The position numbers were made by a program, and so were the translations under genes. From positions 953,025 through 1,017,024 of the forward strand of contig VXAA01004090.1 of the NCBI GenBank assembly GCA_013399115.1: DNA of 64,000 nt. The letters run 5' to 3'. Source of the DNA: Anseranas semipalmata. Taxonomy: Eukaryota > Chordata > Aves > Anseriformes > Anseranatidae. Of this stretch, positions 51,031 through 62,628 are shown one piece after another. Within the stretch, counting starts at the first letter, position 1, and every line of letters begins with the position of its first letter. A model generated the notes under the pieces. That model was not told the DNA's origin. It did not search any database and saw nothing but the letters and a program-made list of their open reading frames with translations.

Positions 51031-53600
51031 TAATGAACATAGGTTAATTGCAGTGGTAAACTCTGTGTCCTACTAAACCTCTCTGGAGAGGGAGTCGCAC
51101 ACTGCACATTTGAATGCATAACACTGTGAATTAAGGAGTTACAAACTACTACTAAGTACACACACATGCTGCTAACACTGCCTTCACAGGGCTGTGTGTG
51201 GCAAGCCCAAGAAAATCAGAGCTCTGCAATATCCTATTAACTTCATTAAGCAGAGATTCAGCACCAAAATTGGAAGCTTTGCCATTCCCACTGCTTCTGC
51301 ATTCGAGGACACCTCTGAAAGATGTTGAGAATTGCTCTCTTGGAAAGTCCCTCTCATCAGGCACTGTTTAGGGCTAGACCTGGCATAGCCGCAAGCAAAG
51401 TCACCAAAGAGTAAATGCCTTCCCAGTCATTCTTTCCACTCTCCAACTTCTTTCATTTTCAAAGGTTCACGAGTTGTGATTCAATATCCAAGGCAGGCGC
51501 AGTGTGCTAGCTCACCACACACGGGAGCCTGCAGAAAGCTGGTTTAGTTCTGTTTTATGTTTTAAATAATTCTGAGAAGAGCTACAGTCTTCTGAGAAAA
51601 AGCTCTGTACATAATACGGAAGGTCAAATCTGCAGAGTGTAACTCTGTGAGAAGGAATACAAAGGAAAGAGGAATGAGGAAAAGACAGATAACAGAGGAG
51701 ACAAAAACAGGCCCTTCATTGGTGCTTCTTATACACAGATTGGAAAAATAAGAGTTTTATTCGCATCACAAGATTATGGGGGATACTGCACTTGTACTTA
51801 GAAGCAAAGACACCCTTTCTTGCTGGGTGTTTGGTCTTCACATGACAACGGGAAGGGCAAGTTTTACCAAAACAACAAGAGAGACCCTCCCAGTTTCTGT
51901 TTGTACAAGGTCTGTGGACCTGCAAAGCCCAGCACAGACCACTGTCCAGCCTCCAAGTTTCTCTTCTAGTCCTCAGGCACCAACACTCTGAACAAGTTTG
52001 AACAGAAGTTGTTGTGCTGTTTGTATCTGAGCTGTTGCACAACAGAGATACCAAACACAGGGAGCCGAAGACTCCCTGGCTCATTTCTTTCTCTCCTCAT
52101 ATCAGTTTCGGAATTGAGCATTTAATAAAAATAATTCAGTACACCACCATCACATAAACAGGAGATAGAAAGAGAGCGATGAGAAAGGAGCCTACGTGAA
52201 TATCAAAGCTTCACATAAACTAGGAGTAATGAAGAAAAACAGCAGCACATTTTTCTTCCCTTTAGTATGCGGTGAACGTGCAGTTCCTGTCAGTGTGCAT
52301 GGCTTGTGCTTCCTATTAACAAGGTGCACATTAATAAATTTAACTCAGACAAATTTAACCATCCTAGGGCCACATTAGTCAAAAGCCTGACAAGACCAAT
52401 CTGAAAGAGTCGAGCGAGGAAAATAAAGCACAGCTGACACAGAAGATGCCATGCCCTCATCATCCCTGGGTCGCTCCCACTCTATCAGCACCTCCAGCAC
52501 TGCAGTAACTCCTTCCCACTGAACTCCTACCAGGCTTCCCACACTCTCCTCCCAGCACTCCTCACCCAATGCCTCTTCATCAGTGATGTTTCCCACTCCT
52601 CATGCACCTGTACTAGAGAAGGATTTACAGTATTAAAGTACAATCATGAGCAATGGCTAGGAAGCCCTGAGGAGCTTTGTATTTTACCTGCGCCACTGGT
52701 ATATTGAAAAGAGTCTCTCAAGGTACAGATTAACAAATGTACATGGCAGAAATAACAAATGTGATAGGAAAGTAAAATGGCTATAGCTCATGACAGAACT
52801 CTGGAAACAGAAGAACAAGAGCTATCAATTTTCATCCATCACCTGTGTGCCATGTTTCCCAATGCTGGAGCTCCACAGCACTTCTCGAGCTGAAACGCAT
52901 ACGCATGGACACTGTACAAAGCAATTAGAGATACTATTGGAAAAGTCTCCACCCCTTGGTCCCCTCATAGTTGTTGCTTTTGAGTTGTTTTTAGCCTGGA
53001 AAATATTGACAAACAGGCCCCTCCATCAGCCAACCCACTTCACAGAGAGACGGGCATGTCATACAAAATGAGGAAACTAAGAAGCAACTGTTGATCAAAG
53101 CCACAAAAAGCAGCACAAATTAGGCTAAATGCTTCCCCCAAAGCCATAATTATCCAAGCTGCTTAAACAAAATAAGCATATATGTGATTATTCACATTTG
53201 CCTGGAGGCATCCCCACAGCATAAAACACATGGTGTGCTTGCTGTTCTTCCACTTGATATAAAAACAAATATTTTCATCACCTAAGAGTATTGGTGTTTA
53301 CATTTATAGTTTTTGAAACTTAAAAGAAACTGTGTTGCCTTTCCTTGACACTGTCTGTCTCCCAAACAATTTTTATTTCAGTTCAGGGAGCTGGGTTTAT
53401 ACACATTCTGGTTTGATTGAGTTCAATTGGTTCATAGATAGATTTAGGAAATCAATCTGATCGCCTTGCAAAGCTCCAACAGAAGACTCTACTGGCACAT
53501 GATTTCATGGAATTTCAGTCAGAACTATGAGTTTCCACTGAATTCATGTAAGATCACAAACCAGGTGGTATTCCTCTCTTAAATATAAAGAAGACTTGAG

Positions 53601-53632
53601 TATCATAACTAGGATTTGAACCCAGATACCGA
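53601..53632 (+). repeat. possible MIR 3'-part trace
   Basis: The words CATAACTAGGATTTGAACC and CAGATAC resemble the AGAGCCAGGATTTGAACCCAGGT part of MIR. The match is short and may be chance. Confidence 0.3.
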
Positions 53633-54147
53633 ATATTACAACATCATGAAGCACTCGAAATAAGTACCTGTCCAAAATGTTCACAAATTCTTCATGAATC
53701 TTTGAACAAATCTGTGCTGAATGAGTAATCCAAGGCTACGCTATACTTGGATTGTGTAAACCTTGCCTTTACAGACAGGTTAATGACCTTTGAAAGCCTG
53801 CCAGACTCTACTTCAACACTGCAAGATGCATTCTCAGAGCACAGAGTGCTCCAGAAAAAGGCAATGCCTCCTGTCACGTTTATTTCATGATACACTCTAA
53901 AAGCAGCGTGACTCTTGAGGTATGATTGCATTGGTCAACACTGTGTTGCCATTTCCTCACGATCCTCATTTCAGCATGTCTGTACCTCTCAATTGTCTTG
54001 AATGTAGGCTGTGAGTCCTGTATACACAGAGGCCACCCATTCTCCCCTGCTGTACCACACCTGGCACAATAAGATTTCAGTTCAGGGCTGGCTTCAAGGA
54101 CCGTAAGATGATATATGGTGTAGCACATTATTACCATATGTAGTTGT

Positions 54148-54162
54148 AGCTCCCTCTGGTGG
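54148..54162 (-). promoter_or_regulatory. CTCF-type binding motif
   Basis: On the minus strand the site reads CCACCAGAGGGAGCT, which agrees with the CTCF core CCASYAGRKGGCRSY at 14 of 15 positions (A in place of C at position 12). CTCF binds such sites to shape chromatin loops. Motif presence does not prove binding. It lies in the large intron about 2.1 kb from the linker exon. Confidence 0.5.
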
Positions 54163-56263
54163 CTAGCACCAAAGATGAAAACTTCCTTAACTATTCCTGC
54201 TTTACTTCCTTTGGTACAGGCCTGTCATCTTCTTCCAGAGTGTTTATCCTGATCAGTGTGTCTGCATGTCTGGAGACACTGGCATGTTGTTGGGTTGGTC
54301 AGAAAGCAAGACCCATGCTTTCTGTTTTGGAAAATCGCTGGATGTTTTGAAATTGATTTTTAGTTTCTTATGTCAGAAAAGCAAGACTTTGCCAAGTCCT
54401 ATCAAAGCCAAACAGGCTTAAACCAGTGTTTAGCACATTCACGTATCATGTGACTGACCCACTCCAAGTCTTCGCTTTGATAAATCCCACCATTACCTTA
54501 CCTTTTACTTTGTACCCTCACTGGAGAAGCATACTTACTTGGGCAGAAAAACTTGTTCACTGCATGTCTCCAATCTTCAATTCGAACTTACTCGCAGTTG
54601 CCCTACTGAGACTGTCTACCGTGAGGTTTAAAAATTGCTGTCAACAGCTAACGTCTTACCAGGTGACCATCTGCAGTATGCCAAAGACTTCTTTATATAA
54701 CCAGCCTCTCCCACCACAACTCCCACCCACTGGTTTTCTGTTCTATATCATTATTATCATGGAACAAAAGTGCTTAAGGGCAGCGAATTCTCTCTTCATG
54801 TCAGGCATGGACAGCAGCCACCACAGCCAAACTCCCTAATCAAGTGCTGTATGTGATATTGTAATGTAAATAATACTAATAATAGCAATGTCAACAATCC
54901 AGTTTTCTCTCTGACACTGCCTCCAGTTTCCACCATTAAGGCTGTTTATCTGCAAGCATCTTATGAATTCCTGTGTACGCTGTAGTTGGCAAATTTTTGC
55001 AATTTTGCTTTAAAATTTCAACCTACGAAAGAATGTTCAAGCTCAGAAACATGCTAATTCTAGGGTAAATGCTCCCTGAAAACTTACCAACAATTGTAAT
55101 AAACAGGTCTGAGCTCAGGATGATTACACTAATGTCAGCATAACTGCAGTCACTGTGCTCTAAAACTGAACCAGGAAAGACAGCAGTAACTTCCCCCAAA
55201 CTCTGTTCTTTGAGCTTCCTTTTAGTTTATGAATTTGGCATGGACACTGTGAGGAGTCCGACTTACCACCACATGTTCCTGAAAAGAGAATTCTGCAATA
55301 AGAAATGTGGTTCATATCACAGAATCTCTTTGGATGCATCTAGCCTAATATCTCAGTGAGATGATACATATTCGCATAACATCCCAAAAGATTTTAACGC
55401 AATCTAAATTTCCACACCCCCAGAAGATCTCCACCTGTGTTACAGATATGTGAAGAGCAGATTAAAAATTTGTTTGCCTTGTTCCAGAATCAGGAAAAAA
55501 ATGGTTGTCTTCTAAGTCAACCTATCTATAGGTAGTCTGACATTTATATATGAAAGTCAAAGCTAATCCAATGTGATACTAACCAGAATCTCCTTGTTAC
55601 TTGCTGTTGATTACAGAAACTTACACAGTTTAACACTGTTAAACAAGGCCATTGGAGGTCTAAATGTTTGACTTTCACAATGAAGAATAACTATCCTTAG
55701 ATATAATATGGCCGTTATGGTAGTTACCGCTAGGTTAGTACACCATGAGTTTAGACTAGGACAAAATGCAAGGAGCCATGGCATGTCCAGATGGAGCTAC
55801 CAGGCATGCTGGAGGAACTGGAATTTGATCAGGACATTTCAATTACTGTATACAGCTGGGAAAGAGTGCTCTTGTACTTTTTTGACAAGTTTGAAACTTC
55901 AAAATAAATAGTCATTTCAATTTGGAATGTCATCAATGACAATTTTTTTCAAATTTCTTTTTAAATTGGTTATTTGAGCACAGTTTCCTGCCATTGGAGA
56001 TATTCAATATTGAACTTTTTAACTGTTTCAGATTATTAAAGAAAAATTTGAAGTAAAAAATGAATTTAGCTATCCTCCCTCCTCTGTGTAAATCTGTTGT
56101 TTAAAATAAGTGTTGTAATTTGCTGTTCTCGATACTTAGATTTCTTTTTACAAAATGAGAAAGGCAAGAAAATCAACATATTTGCAAAACAGGTTGTCAT
56201 TGTCACTCCTTATATGACCACAAGATGCAAATATCTTTTTTAATGTTTCATTTGGCTACTTAC
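54163..56263. other. large AGBL1 intron, 5' end, no other gene seen
   Basis: AT-rich, unique-looking DNA up to the donor of the linker exon. The 137-codon plus-strand open frame at 54426-54839 matches no family and is taken as chance. Confidence 0.65.
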
Positions 56264-56417
56264 ACAATTGCTCCAAATCATCTCTTTTTTTAGATTCTGG
56301 CATGGCAGTGATTGTGAGCAATGGGCATGGATTTCCACCTAGCGTCTGGCAGAGCGTCTGCTTCCTCCAGTAGACCTTCTTTGGGTTCCTATTTTGTTCC
56401 AGAATATCAAGATGGGA
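56264..56417 (-). CDS. AGBL1: AGBL1 (CCP4) internal exon: N-domain to catalytic-domain linker
   Basis: This 154-bp exon encodes 51 codons plus one base. Its acceptor is TTCTTTTCAG and its donor is the strong T|GTAAGT. The peptide begins [19 protein letters not shown], then has [23 protein letters not shown], shown here only as overlapping family blocks ([12 protein letters not shown] and TITAMPES), and ends KKRDDLEQL. In CCP family members this segment joins the N-domain to the M14 domain, and [17 protein letters not shown] is strongly conserved. It enters in phase 0 after the 59.8-kb exon, giving STMM|SHLDILE as expected for the family. It leaves in phase 1, and the split codon (T + AC = Tyr) joins the zinc-motif exon as LEQL-Y-NRPY. 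CCP1 and CCP4 usually have Phe-Arg before NRPY, so Leu-Tyr is a local departure. No stops or frameshifts were seen. Confidence 0.94.
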
Positions 56418-59400
56418 CTGAAAAGAAGCAAGGAGACAGATTTATAAATGAGTTCATGGTCTATAAAATCTGATTTTATTCCACTAGCTGTATGTCGTTA
56501 TTGGTACTAATTTCATTTCTTGCTAACTTACCAGCTTCTCTCTTCTGCCAGTTAATATTATCTTCTTCTACATACCATCAATATGCATAAGCCATTCAGA
56601 ATACACCCCAGTTCACCGAAGCTGCACAGGATTATTACTCATGTATCATTTTACCTGAACAGTTCCCTAGGTGCTTCTTTTATTAGCACAAAGGGATTTC
56701 TATGCATACACAAAGTCCAGAAAAGAACTGAATACTCCTTATATTTTAATAGGGACCCTGTAACACGAGAAAAATCGTCATTTTTGAGTATTTATAGAAC
56801 TGACTGGTTAGCTGTCAAGCATATGTCAGGGAGACTCAGGAACAAGTCAAGACCAGAGGCAGTCAAAAAATTCACATCAAAACAATTTTGTACAATCACT
56901 AGTGGGGAATGTAAGCAAGAGTATCTTTCCAAGAAGTTACTTAAAAAGGAGTCGTGCATCTCCCTCTCCCCCCCCCAAATTTATGGTTGTCAGTTTTAAA
57001 TAATTCTTGCATACAACAGCTTCTTGAGAAATTTGAGAAAAAGAATTGGCATCCTAAAAAAAAGAAATATATCTTTTTGGAACTAGTTCTGATCGCCTCA
57101 TTAGACACATAGCCACTCACCACCCACACACCAGATGATGTGCAGTTCTCAGGGGCTCTCTCTCCCTGTTTACGTTGTAATTGCAAGTGGCAATGATACT
57201 GTAAGTAACCCCATTGCAGGGTGTTGCTAACTGTTGTGGAGCACCAGTTGAGTTGTCTCTAGATTGGCAGAAACAGGTATGTTGCAGTATGCACACTCAT
57301 CCTCATATAATCTTAACTAAAATGCCCACGTTCACAGAACAAACTTTACAGGGCAATTCTTTGTGCTTACAAGTCAGAGCTAAATTTCAGCCAATGTTTA
57401 AGGGACAAGACATTTCCATTCCTAAAACCTTGAACTTCACCATCGTTCAGACTGCTTTCCCAGTGTCCATTTGAATGAAAACACAGAACTTAAATTTACA
57501 GTCATCTATGTCATAAAACAATTAACATACTGCTCTATAAAATAAATTCAATTATTAGACCCATTTAAAGATCTTGCATAGATACAGAGAACTCAATATC
57601 ATCATTTACTTATGTTTCTGGTACCCAGTGAAATTTAATTGGGTATGGCTGCCATAGAGTTTTCAGCTACATATCTAAACAATTAACACTACGACGTAAA
57701 AATAGATAAATTACTGTTCATAAAATAATTACCAATGGACAAAAAGTAAAGAATTGCAGAGTGCATCCAGTTCAAATAGGATTCTGCAATGTGTATTTCC
57801 TGTAAGTATGTCTGTAAGGATTAAATATATATGATATTTAAAAACATTTCCAAATTACTACCTCCATATACAAGTTTATCTTCTTCCCCAAAGCATTATG
57901 TATTTAACTGAGCCCTTGGGTTCCTAATCACTTTTAATTTATTACTGATATGTAAAACCAACATATTCACCAGTGGACAAATGCTTTAAAATAAAATCTA
58001 GCGGTGCACAAACCTGATTTAGTTTATTCACTGTGGAAATTAAAGTAACATGGAATGTGTAAATTGCCTCACTCAAGACATTTAAATTAGTCCAGGCAAA
58101 TAAGCCTTTCAGAATTATTAGATGCAACAATTTTGCTTTGGCTTAAGAGCTGGACAGAACAATCTATCAATCTGTTCCATCCACAATTCCCATTTAACAA
58201 ATTTTATGGTCCTCACTGAGCTTGAGTTCATTTAAACTTTTCCTGGGGCAAAATTTCCTTAAACTTCAATGAGCATTTTATTTGAAGAAGCAGTGAAATA
58301 CTTCAAGACTTGGTCCTGCAAGTCTAGGAATAACATCTTTTTCATCTCTATTCGATTCATCCAGGAGAGAGGTGAGATATTCAGGGATTCCCAGAGCATA
58401 CCAACTCTCCAAGTCTCTCTTGCTTTTGTGCCAGCAGAAGATAAAAATCAATAACAGTAAAATAATGATGAGACACTGCATCTCCATAATAAAGTATGGT
58501 GGTGAATAAGTCCACCCGATTCTTCTGTATTACAATTGTCTTCCCCCCAGCAGACAGTAGTATACACATGCTTTTAAGGCTATAGGTCAAAACCCACTAC
58601 TAGGGCACACTTTCTTCCTCATAGATTCAGAGGAATAGCTGATACCTGTAAGCCTGATGAGAAGTGAGCTGGCAGGCATAGTTTGAACTTCGAAGGCTTG
58701 ATTGGCCTTCTCCCAGCTACTGAAAGCAGTTTCTTTGAACATCCGTAATGGGATGTAAAGCAGTTGACAAGAGACTGTTTTTTGAGTGGGAATTAATCTA
58801 ATCCAAGCTATGCTGGCAGCACACAGAGCTGCGTGGCTACTAAGTAAGGGAGGACATTGTCTCTCTTGAAAGCCTTTATATGCTCTCATATCTGATAATG
58901 GCAAATTGGTATCACGGTAAAAATTAGAATAAGCCCATATTTCACCAACCCACACTGCCATTAAATATCCAGAACTAAAAACAAAAGATTTTTTTTTTTT
59001 TGGCCAGGGGGCAGATTGGGGGGGAGGACTGATCTGCAGGAACTTTGTGTTCATGTTCAGTAACATCTTTCTCATCTTTAACAAGAAAGTCACGAAGCAA
59101 CTCCCAGAGCCATTCACTTCCCTTCTTTTATCCTATCTTCCTTTTAGACCTTGGGTCCTCCTAGATCAATCTGAGAAAATGCATTGGACACATTTCCCAG
59201 AAACCTCTCTTACCATCCACCCCCAGCCAGAAAAGGCTGAGGAAAACAACTTCCTCCGCAGGAAGTAAACTTGGTACAACTAAACAATAAAATTTATGCC
59301 TTGGATTCACATTCTTTTAGGTTCCAAACTGACAGCACTGGTTTGGGGTGTCACAAATGCCTCCTGACACTCCAGCTGGCACAGATGAAACAGCTGACAA

Positions 59401-59836
59401 AGAACATTTGAATGAGGCCCAGCACTGTGGTATTGCTCTGCTTGTGGGTATAGCTCTGAAAGCTGAGCTGCTACCTTCCGTCAGAAGCAGGAGCGAGAAG
59501 CCTTCACTTCTGACTTGCCATTATCTTTAGAACCCTGCTTCTCTCAGGAGGATACTGCAACCCCAAGCAAATGGAGATGTCTTTGGTTTGCATTATCTTA
59601 TGACTGTTATGTTTGCATTCCAGCTTATTCCATACAGAAGTTTCTCTTTTCTCCAGCAACATTCTGGGCTTCAGAGCTGACAGGCTGCAGCTGCAAGTAA
59701 GGCAATTAGAGCATCATGATAATTAAATGGATGCTTGTAAGAACAGATCTTTATGCTATCACAAAGTCTCCTCATACCCAAGCACCTCCGATCTGTCAGG
59801 CCTATCAGCTAATCTAGACAGACATATCAGCATTAC
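56418..59836 (-). other. 3.4-kb AGBL1 intron
   Basis: This intron is bounded by the donor ATG|GTAATG on its right and the acceptor TTTTCAG on its left in the gene direction. It contains an unexplained 176-codon minus-strand open frame (58587-59117) and a T12-type run near 58990. No other feature was recognised. Confidence 0.85.
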
Positions 59837-59981
59837 CATCATTGTGGAGTAGGTGTAAGGGTAATGGTAGGCCAGGTAGCAGACATCATCTTTGTGAGGG
59901 AACTTGATGCTGAAGGTGAGCGTGTAGTAGCATTTTCCTCTCATGCCTCCTCCTGCAGCTGCACTGCAGCAGTAGTGGTTT
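59837..59981 (-). CDS. AGBL1: AGBL1 (CCP4) internal exon: end of the CCP N-domain
   Basis: This internal exon of a cytosolic carboxypeptidase encodes 48 whole codons plus one base that completes a codon from the previous exon. On the minus strand it follows a pyrimidine-rich acceptor (CTTTCTCTTCCCCCAG) and ends at the donor ATG|GTAATG. The peptide starts [11 protein letters not shown], continues [15 protein letters not shown] and ends with [19 protein letters not shown]. The [19 protein letters not shown] block is a signature of the N-terminal beta-rich domain that precedes the M14 carboxypeptidase domain in CCP proteins. Known CCP enzymes remove glutamates from tubulin tails and other proteins in the cytosol. 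The paralogue call, AGBL1 over AGTPBP1, rests mainly on the neighbouring zinc-motif exon. The frame is open and both splice sites are canonical, so it looks functional. The preceding exon (expected to end near a CYYK motif) is not visible up to 64000. Confidence 0.93.
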
Positions 59982-60922
59982 CTGGGGGAAGAGAAAGACG
60001 GGGAGGTAGACAGTTATCACTTCCAGATGCAAATTTGGAGCTGCCATGAAAGAACTAAGCATTCAGAGAACTGTCCACCCTGAATGAGGTTTCATCTCAT
60101 ACTAAAGATGGGCTACAAATTCATCCTATTGTTATATGAGAAGTCTGGGAAGTCCACATGCCAATACAATCAACCTAATCTCAGCAATGAACAGGTACAA
60201 AATGTAACAGTGCTAAACAACATCCTGTAGCATAGCAATGCACCAACAGGCTATACGAAAAGTAGGAAGGTTAGAGAAACTGTGGTCCTACCATAGAAAT
60301 GCAAGAAGCATCATGACTGTAAGTACCACCACGCAAATCTAGATTCAAGGCTCTGTTGGGATTCACTCAGTCCACAAAGGCCAGCAGGCAGATAAGCACC
60401 AAAATGGCATGTAACATTACTGGGTACAACCAGTCCCAGCTAGTCACGCTGCTCCTGGATGGGAGCCTTCTCATAGAAACATAACATTTGTCTCATTTTG
60501 TGAAGGTGAAAATAAGAAGGTAACTAATACTAGTTCGTATAGTGCAGTCCAGACATCTAAATTAACTCATTCAGCTAACACTGCTGTATTGCTTTTGACA
60601 TCCAAGTTACCTTGCTCTGAACTGTATGTACCTATTCACATCCCTAAACAATGCCATATATGAAAATATTCTGTGAAAACCTGGAGACTTAGAAAATACA
60701 AATATCCTACTAAAATATGAAACCAGCTTTTCAGTTTCACCCCAAAAAGACAAGCAACATTCCAGGAAAAACATAGGAAAATGCCATCAAAGCCTCTGTC
60801 CTGAGTAGGAAGAGCAGGAGAGTGGGTTTGTATGAAGACTGCAGAGAAGAAGATAGATTTGCAAATTAAGAACTAACCAAAAATCCTCTTTTGGATCTCT
60901 CCTTAACACTTCAGTCTCTCCC
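59982..60922. other. AGBL1 intron upstream of the N-domain exon
   Basis: This is the sequence on the 5' side of the acceptor of the 59.8-kb exon. No earlier exon was found; the expected motifs (PWWIRMGT and CYYK ahead of NHYC) are absent. Confidence 0.6.
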
Positions 60923-61338
60923 TGTCAGGGAACAGTGAGGGCCAGTTTCTCCCTAAGAGACAGGGAGCTGAGCCAGCAGGACAAGGGCCTCACCAGCCAG
61001 GGTCCCCTCCTATGGTACCCGAGCAGGGCATGCCCAGGGATGGCAGACAGGTTCAACCACGAGTCCAGCATATCAGACAAGTTTGTGGTGATGAGGCAGG
61101 CCTGATGTCAAGGCAGGAGATCAGTTCATGGGTTGGTCCAGATCACTACAGTTCACACCACAGCACAGACACACCAGTGACTGAGTAGAGCCTCTTTACA
61201 GCTTATCTCAAGCACGGAGTGAATGGCCAGGACAGAACTTAAATAGAACTCCTGGGCCCATGGACAAAGGGTGTGGGGTGGAGGCCCCAGGTGAGCCTGA
61301 TTAAGGCCATCAAGGCCTATTAGTAACGCTCCTTGACA
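60923..61338 (-). mobile_element. probable solo LTR of an endogenous retrovirus
   Basis: A 416-bp block is more GC-rich than its surroundings and is bounded by near-inverted ends, TGTCAGGG on the left and CCTTGACA on the right (7 of 8 complementary), i.e. TG...CA as in LTRs. The five flanking bases on each side, CTCCC and CTTCC, match at four of five and may be a decayed target-site duplication. Read on the minus strand it has a TATA-like TTCTATTTAAG and a later TGTAAAGAGGCTC. I do not recognise the family. No internal retroviral sequence adjoins it, which suggests LTR-LTR recombination. It could instead be another GC-rich repeat. Confidence 0.6.
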
Positions 61339-62127
61339 CTTCCTTCATTAAAATTACAGAATTTTAAAGAGCTTCTCAAAACCATTCCCAATCTACTCTC
61401 TTGCAGGAGATTTTGATAGAGATGACTCTAGGCTGTGCAAGAAAGTTTTCTTTCAGCAGAAATGAAGAGAGAATTCATGCACTTTAGGGAGAAGCTTCAC
61501 AGCAAATTGCATCCATAAGTACATTTCAAACAATATTTTTCCCACATTGCACCAATTATACTGTTGTGGAACCTTCTGATTCTGAAGGACTGTGAAGTTT
61601 CTTTGACAAATGTTATCATCAATGTTGCATTAAAATGCAAAATAGAGGAGGCAACCAAAAGATGCAATTTCAGCTCCTGAAATTTACAATACTAGTTTAT
61701 TTGGCTGCTGTTCGTTCCTATTCAAAGGAGTGGAAGGAAAAGATAATTATTCTTGTCAAATTCTCCAAAATAATCAGCTCTTTTTCATAAGGAAGACAAT
61801 ACAATGCTGCTGGTTTCTCACCTGAATTTAACAATAGGAACATGTGGGGTGAACGATATTGGGTGGAGCAACAGACAATACAGGAACACCGAGTCACAGT
61901 AGCAAACTAAAAAGCCTATGATTTTATGCTCATAACCCATACGATTTGAACCCTTCACCCCAACATTAATCTTGCAAATAAACCACCTTAATATTGGACA
62001 AAGACTCAACTAAAAAGAATGCAATGAATCCACAAACAGAGAAACATCTACCTACCTATTACATTCCAAGGGATCCAGGATTTGTGGGTTTTGTTTTGAA
62101 TCAGAGAAAAACCTCGCCAGAATAACC
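61339..62127. other. intronic sequence between the two LTR elements
   Basis: AT-rich unique-looking DNA. A 63-codon minus-strand open frame at 61818-62009 does not resemble the missing CCP exon and is regarded as chance. Confidence 0.5.
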
Positions 62128-62162
62128 TGACACACCAATGAGTTATGTCAAGCAAATATTTC

Positions 62163-62168
62163 TTTATT
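62163..62168 (-). terminator. LTR polyadenylation signal AATAAA
   Basis: The minus strand reads GTAATAAAG, followed by a TTGTG-like and GGTGTG-rich end. This placement downstream of the TATA box fits an R-region polyadenylation signal. Confidence 0.7.
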
Positions 62169-62233
62169 ACGATGGTGCCGGGTACATGGGGGATAGCCCC
62201 AACACACGCACAAGGAGGGGAGGAACAGCTACT

Positions 62234-62242
62234 CCTTTTATA
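62234..62242 (-). promoter_or_regulatory. LTR TATA box
   Basis: Reads TATAAAAGG on the minus strand, inside the LTR, roughly 70 bp ahead of the polyadenylation signal, as expected for a U3/R promoter. Transcription from it would run toward lower coordinates, the same direction as AGBL1. Confidence 0.7.
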
Positions 62243-62616
62243 GACATAGTATACATATTCACAAACTTACTAAGCATACTACCCCACCTCTCTGCACATG
62301 TGCTCTAGGCACAGAATTTTCTAGACTTAGAGTTCCTTATTTGTATGTCATTAACATATTATCCACCCCCTTTGCACACGCACCCTGAAAACGGTGAGGG
62401 TCTCTTGGGTGGTCGTCGATGAAGACTTCAAATTCTTCCTCGCTGTGCACTCTCGACCTTTCGGGGGGGTAGCAGTCCACACCGGCTCTTCTGGTTCGGT
62501 TGCCTCAGCAGCCCAGTTGCACATGCACGGAAGTTTTGCTGTTGCTACGGCACGTTGCAAGCTAGGTCCTGAAGCCCGCGCTTTTCGTAACAAGAAAACA
62601 TTTTCCCTGAATCAAT

Positions 62617-62628
62617 CCCCCCCTTTTC
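62617..62628 (-). other. retroviral polypurine tract
   Basis: Reads GAAAAGGGGGGG on the minus strand immediately before A-T-TG, the start of the LTR. This is the normal primer site for plus-strand DNA synthesis in retroviruses and anchors the LTR boundary. Confidence 0.85.

Larger units (their letters stand above)
48861..54147. other. large AGBL1 intron, no gene seen
   Basis: No exon or intact transposon was recognised. A 20-bp tandem duplication sits at 50991-51030. A short AGGATTTGAACCCAG stretch near 53611 resembles the end of a MIR element. Confidence 0.6.
62128..62614 (-). repeat. 3' long terminal repeat (about 487 bp)
   Basis: In minus orientation the LTR begins TGATTCAGGG just after the polypurine tract and is taken to end at GGTGTGTCA. 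Its ends share only TGA as inverted repeat. It contains a TATA box, a transcribed-looking GC-rich stretch and an AATAAA signal in the correct order. The 3' boundary is uncertain by a few bases because the other LTR and target duplication cannot be seen. Confidence 0.78.

Noticed and set aside
51716..52084. 122-codon minus-strand open frame with several Cys and Ser residues
   Set aside because: No known Cys pattern and no plausible splice sites that keep the AGBL1 frame.
54426..54839. 137-codon plus-strand open frame with a short hydrophobic stretch
   Set aside because: It is antisense to the gene, has random-looking composition and no recognisable domain.
56583..56999. 138-codon plus-strand open frame
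   Set aside because: No family match, and it lies antisense within a short intron beside a real exon.
61818..62009. Possible upstream AGBL1 exon with a CYCD motif
   Set aside because: Neither the residues nor the expected ending (CYYK with a two-base remainder and GT donor) fit the CCP family.
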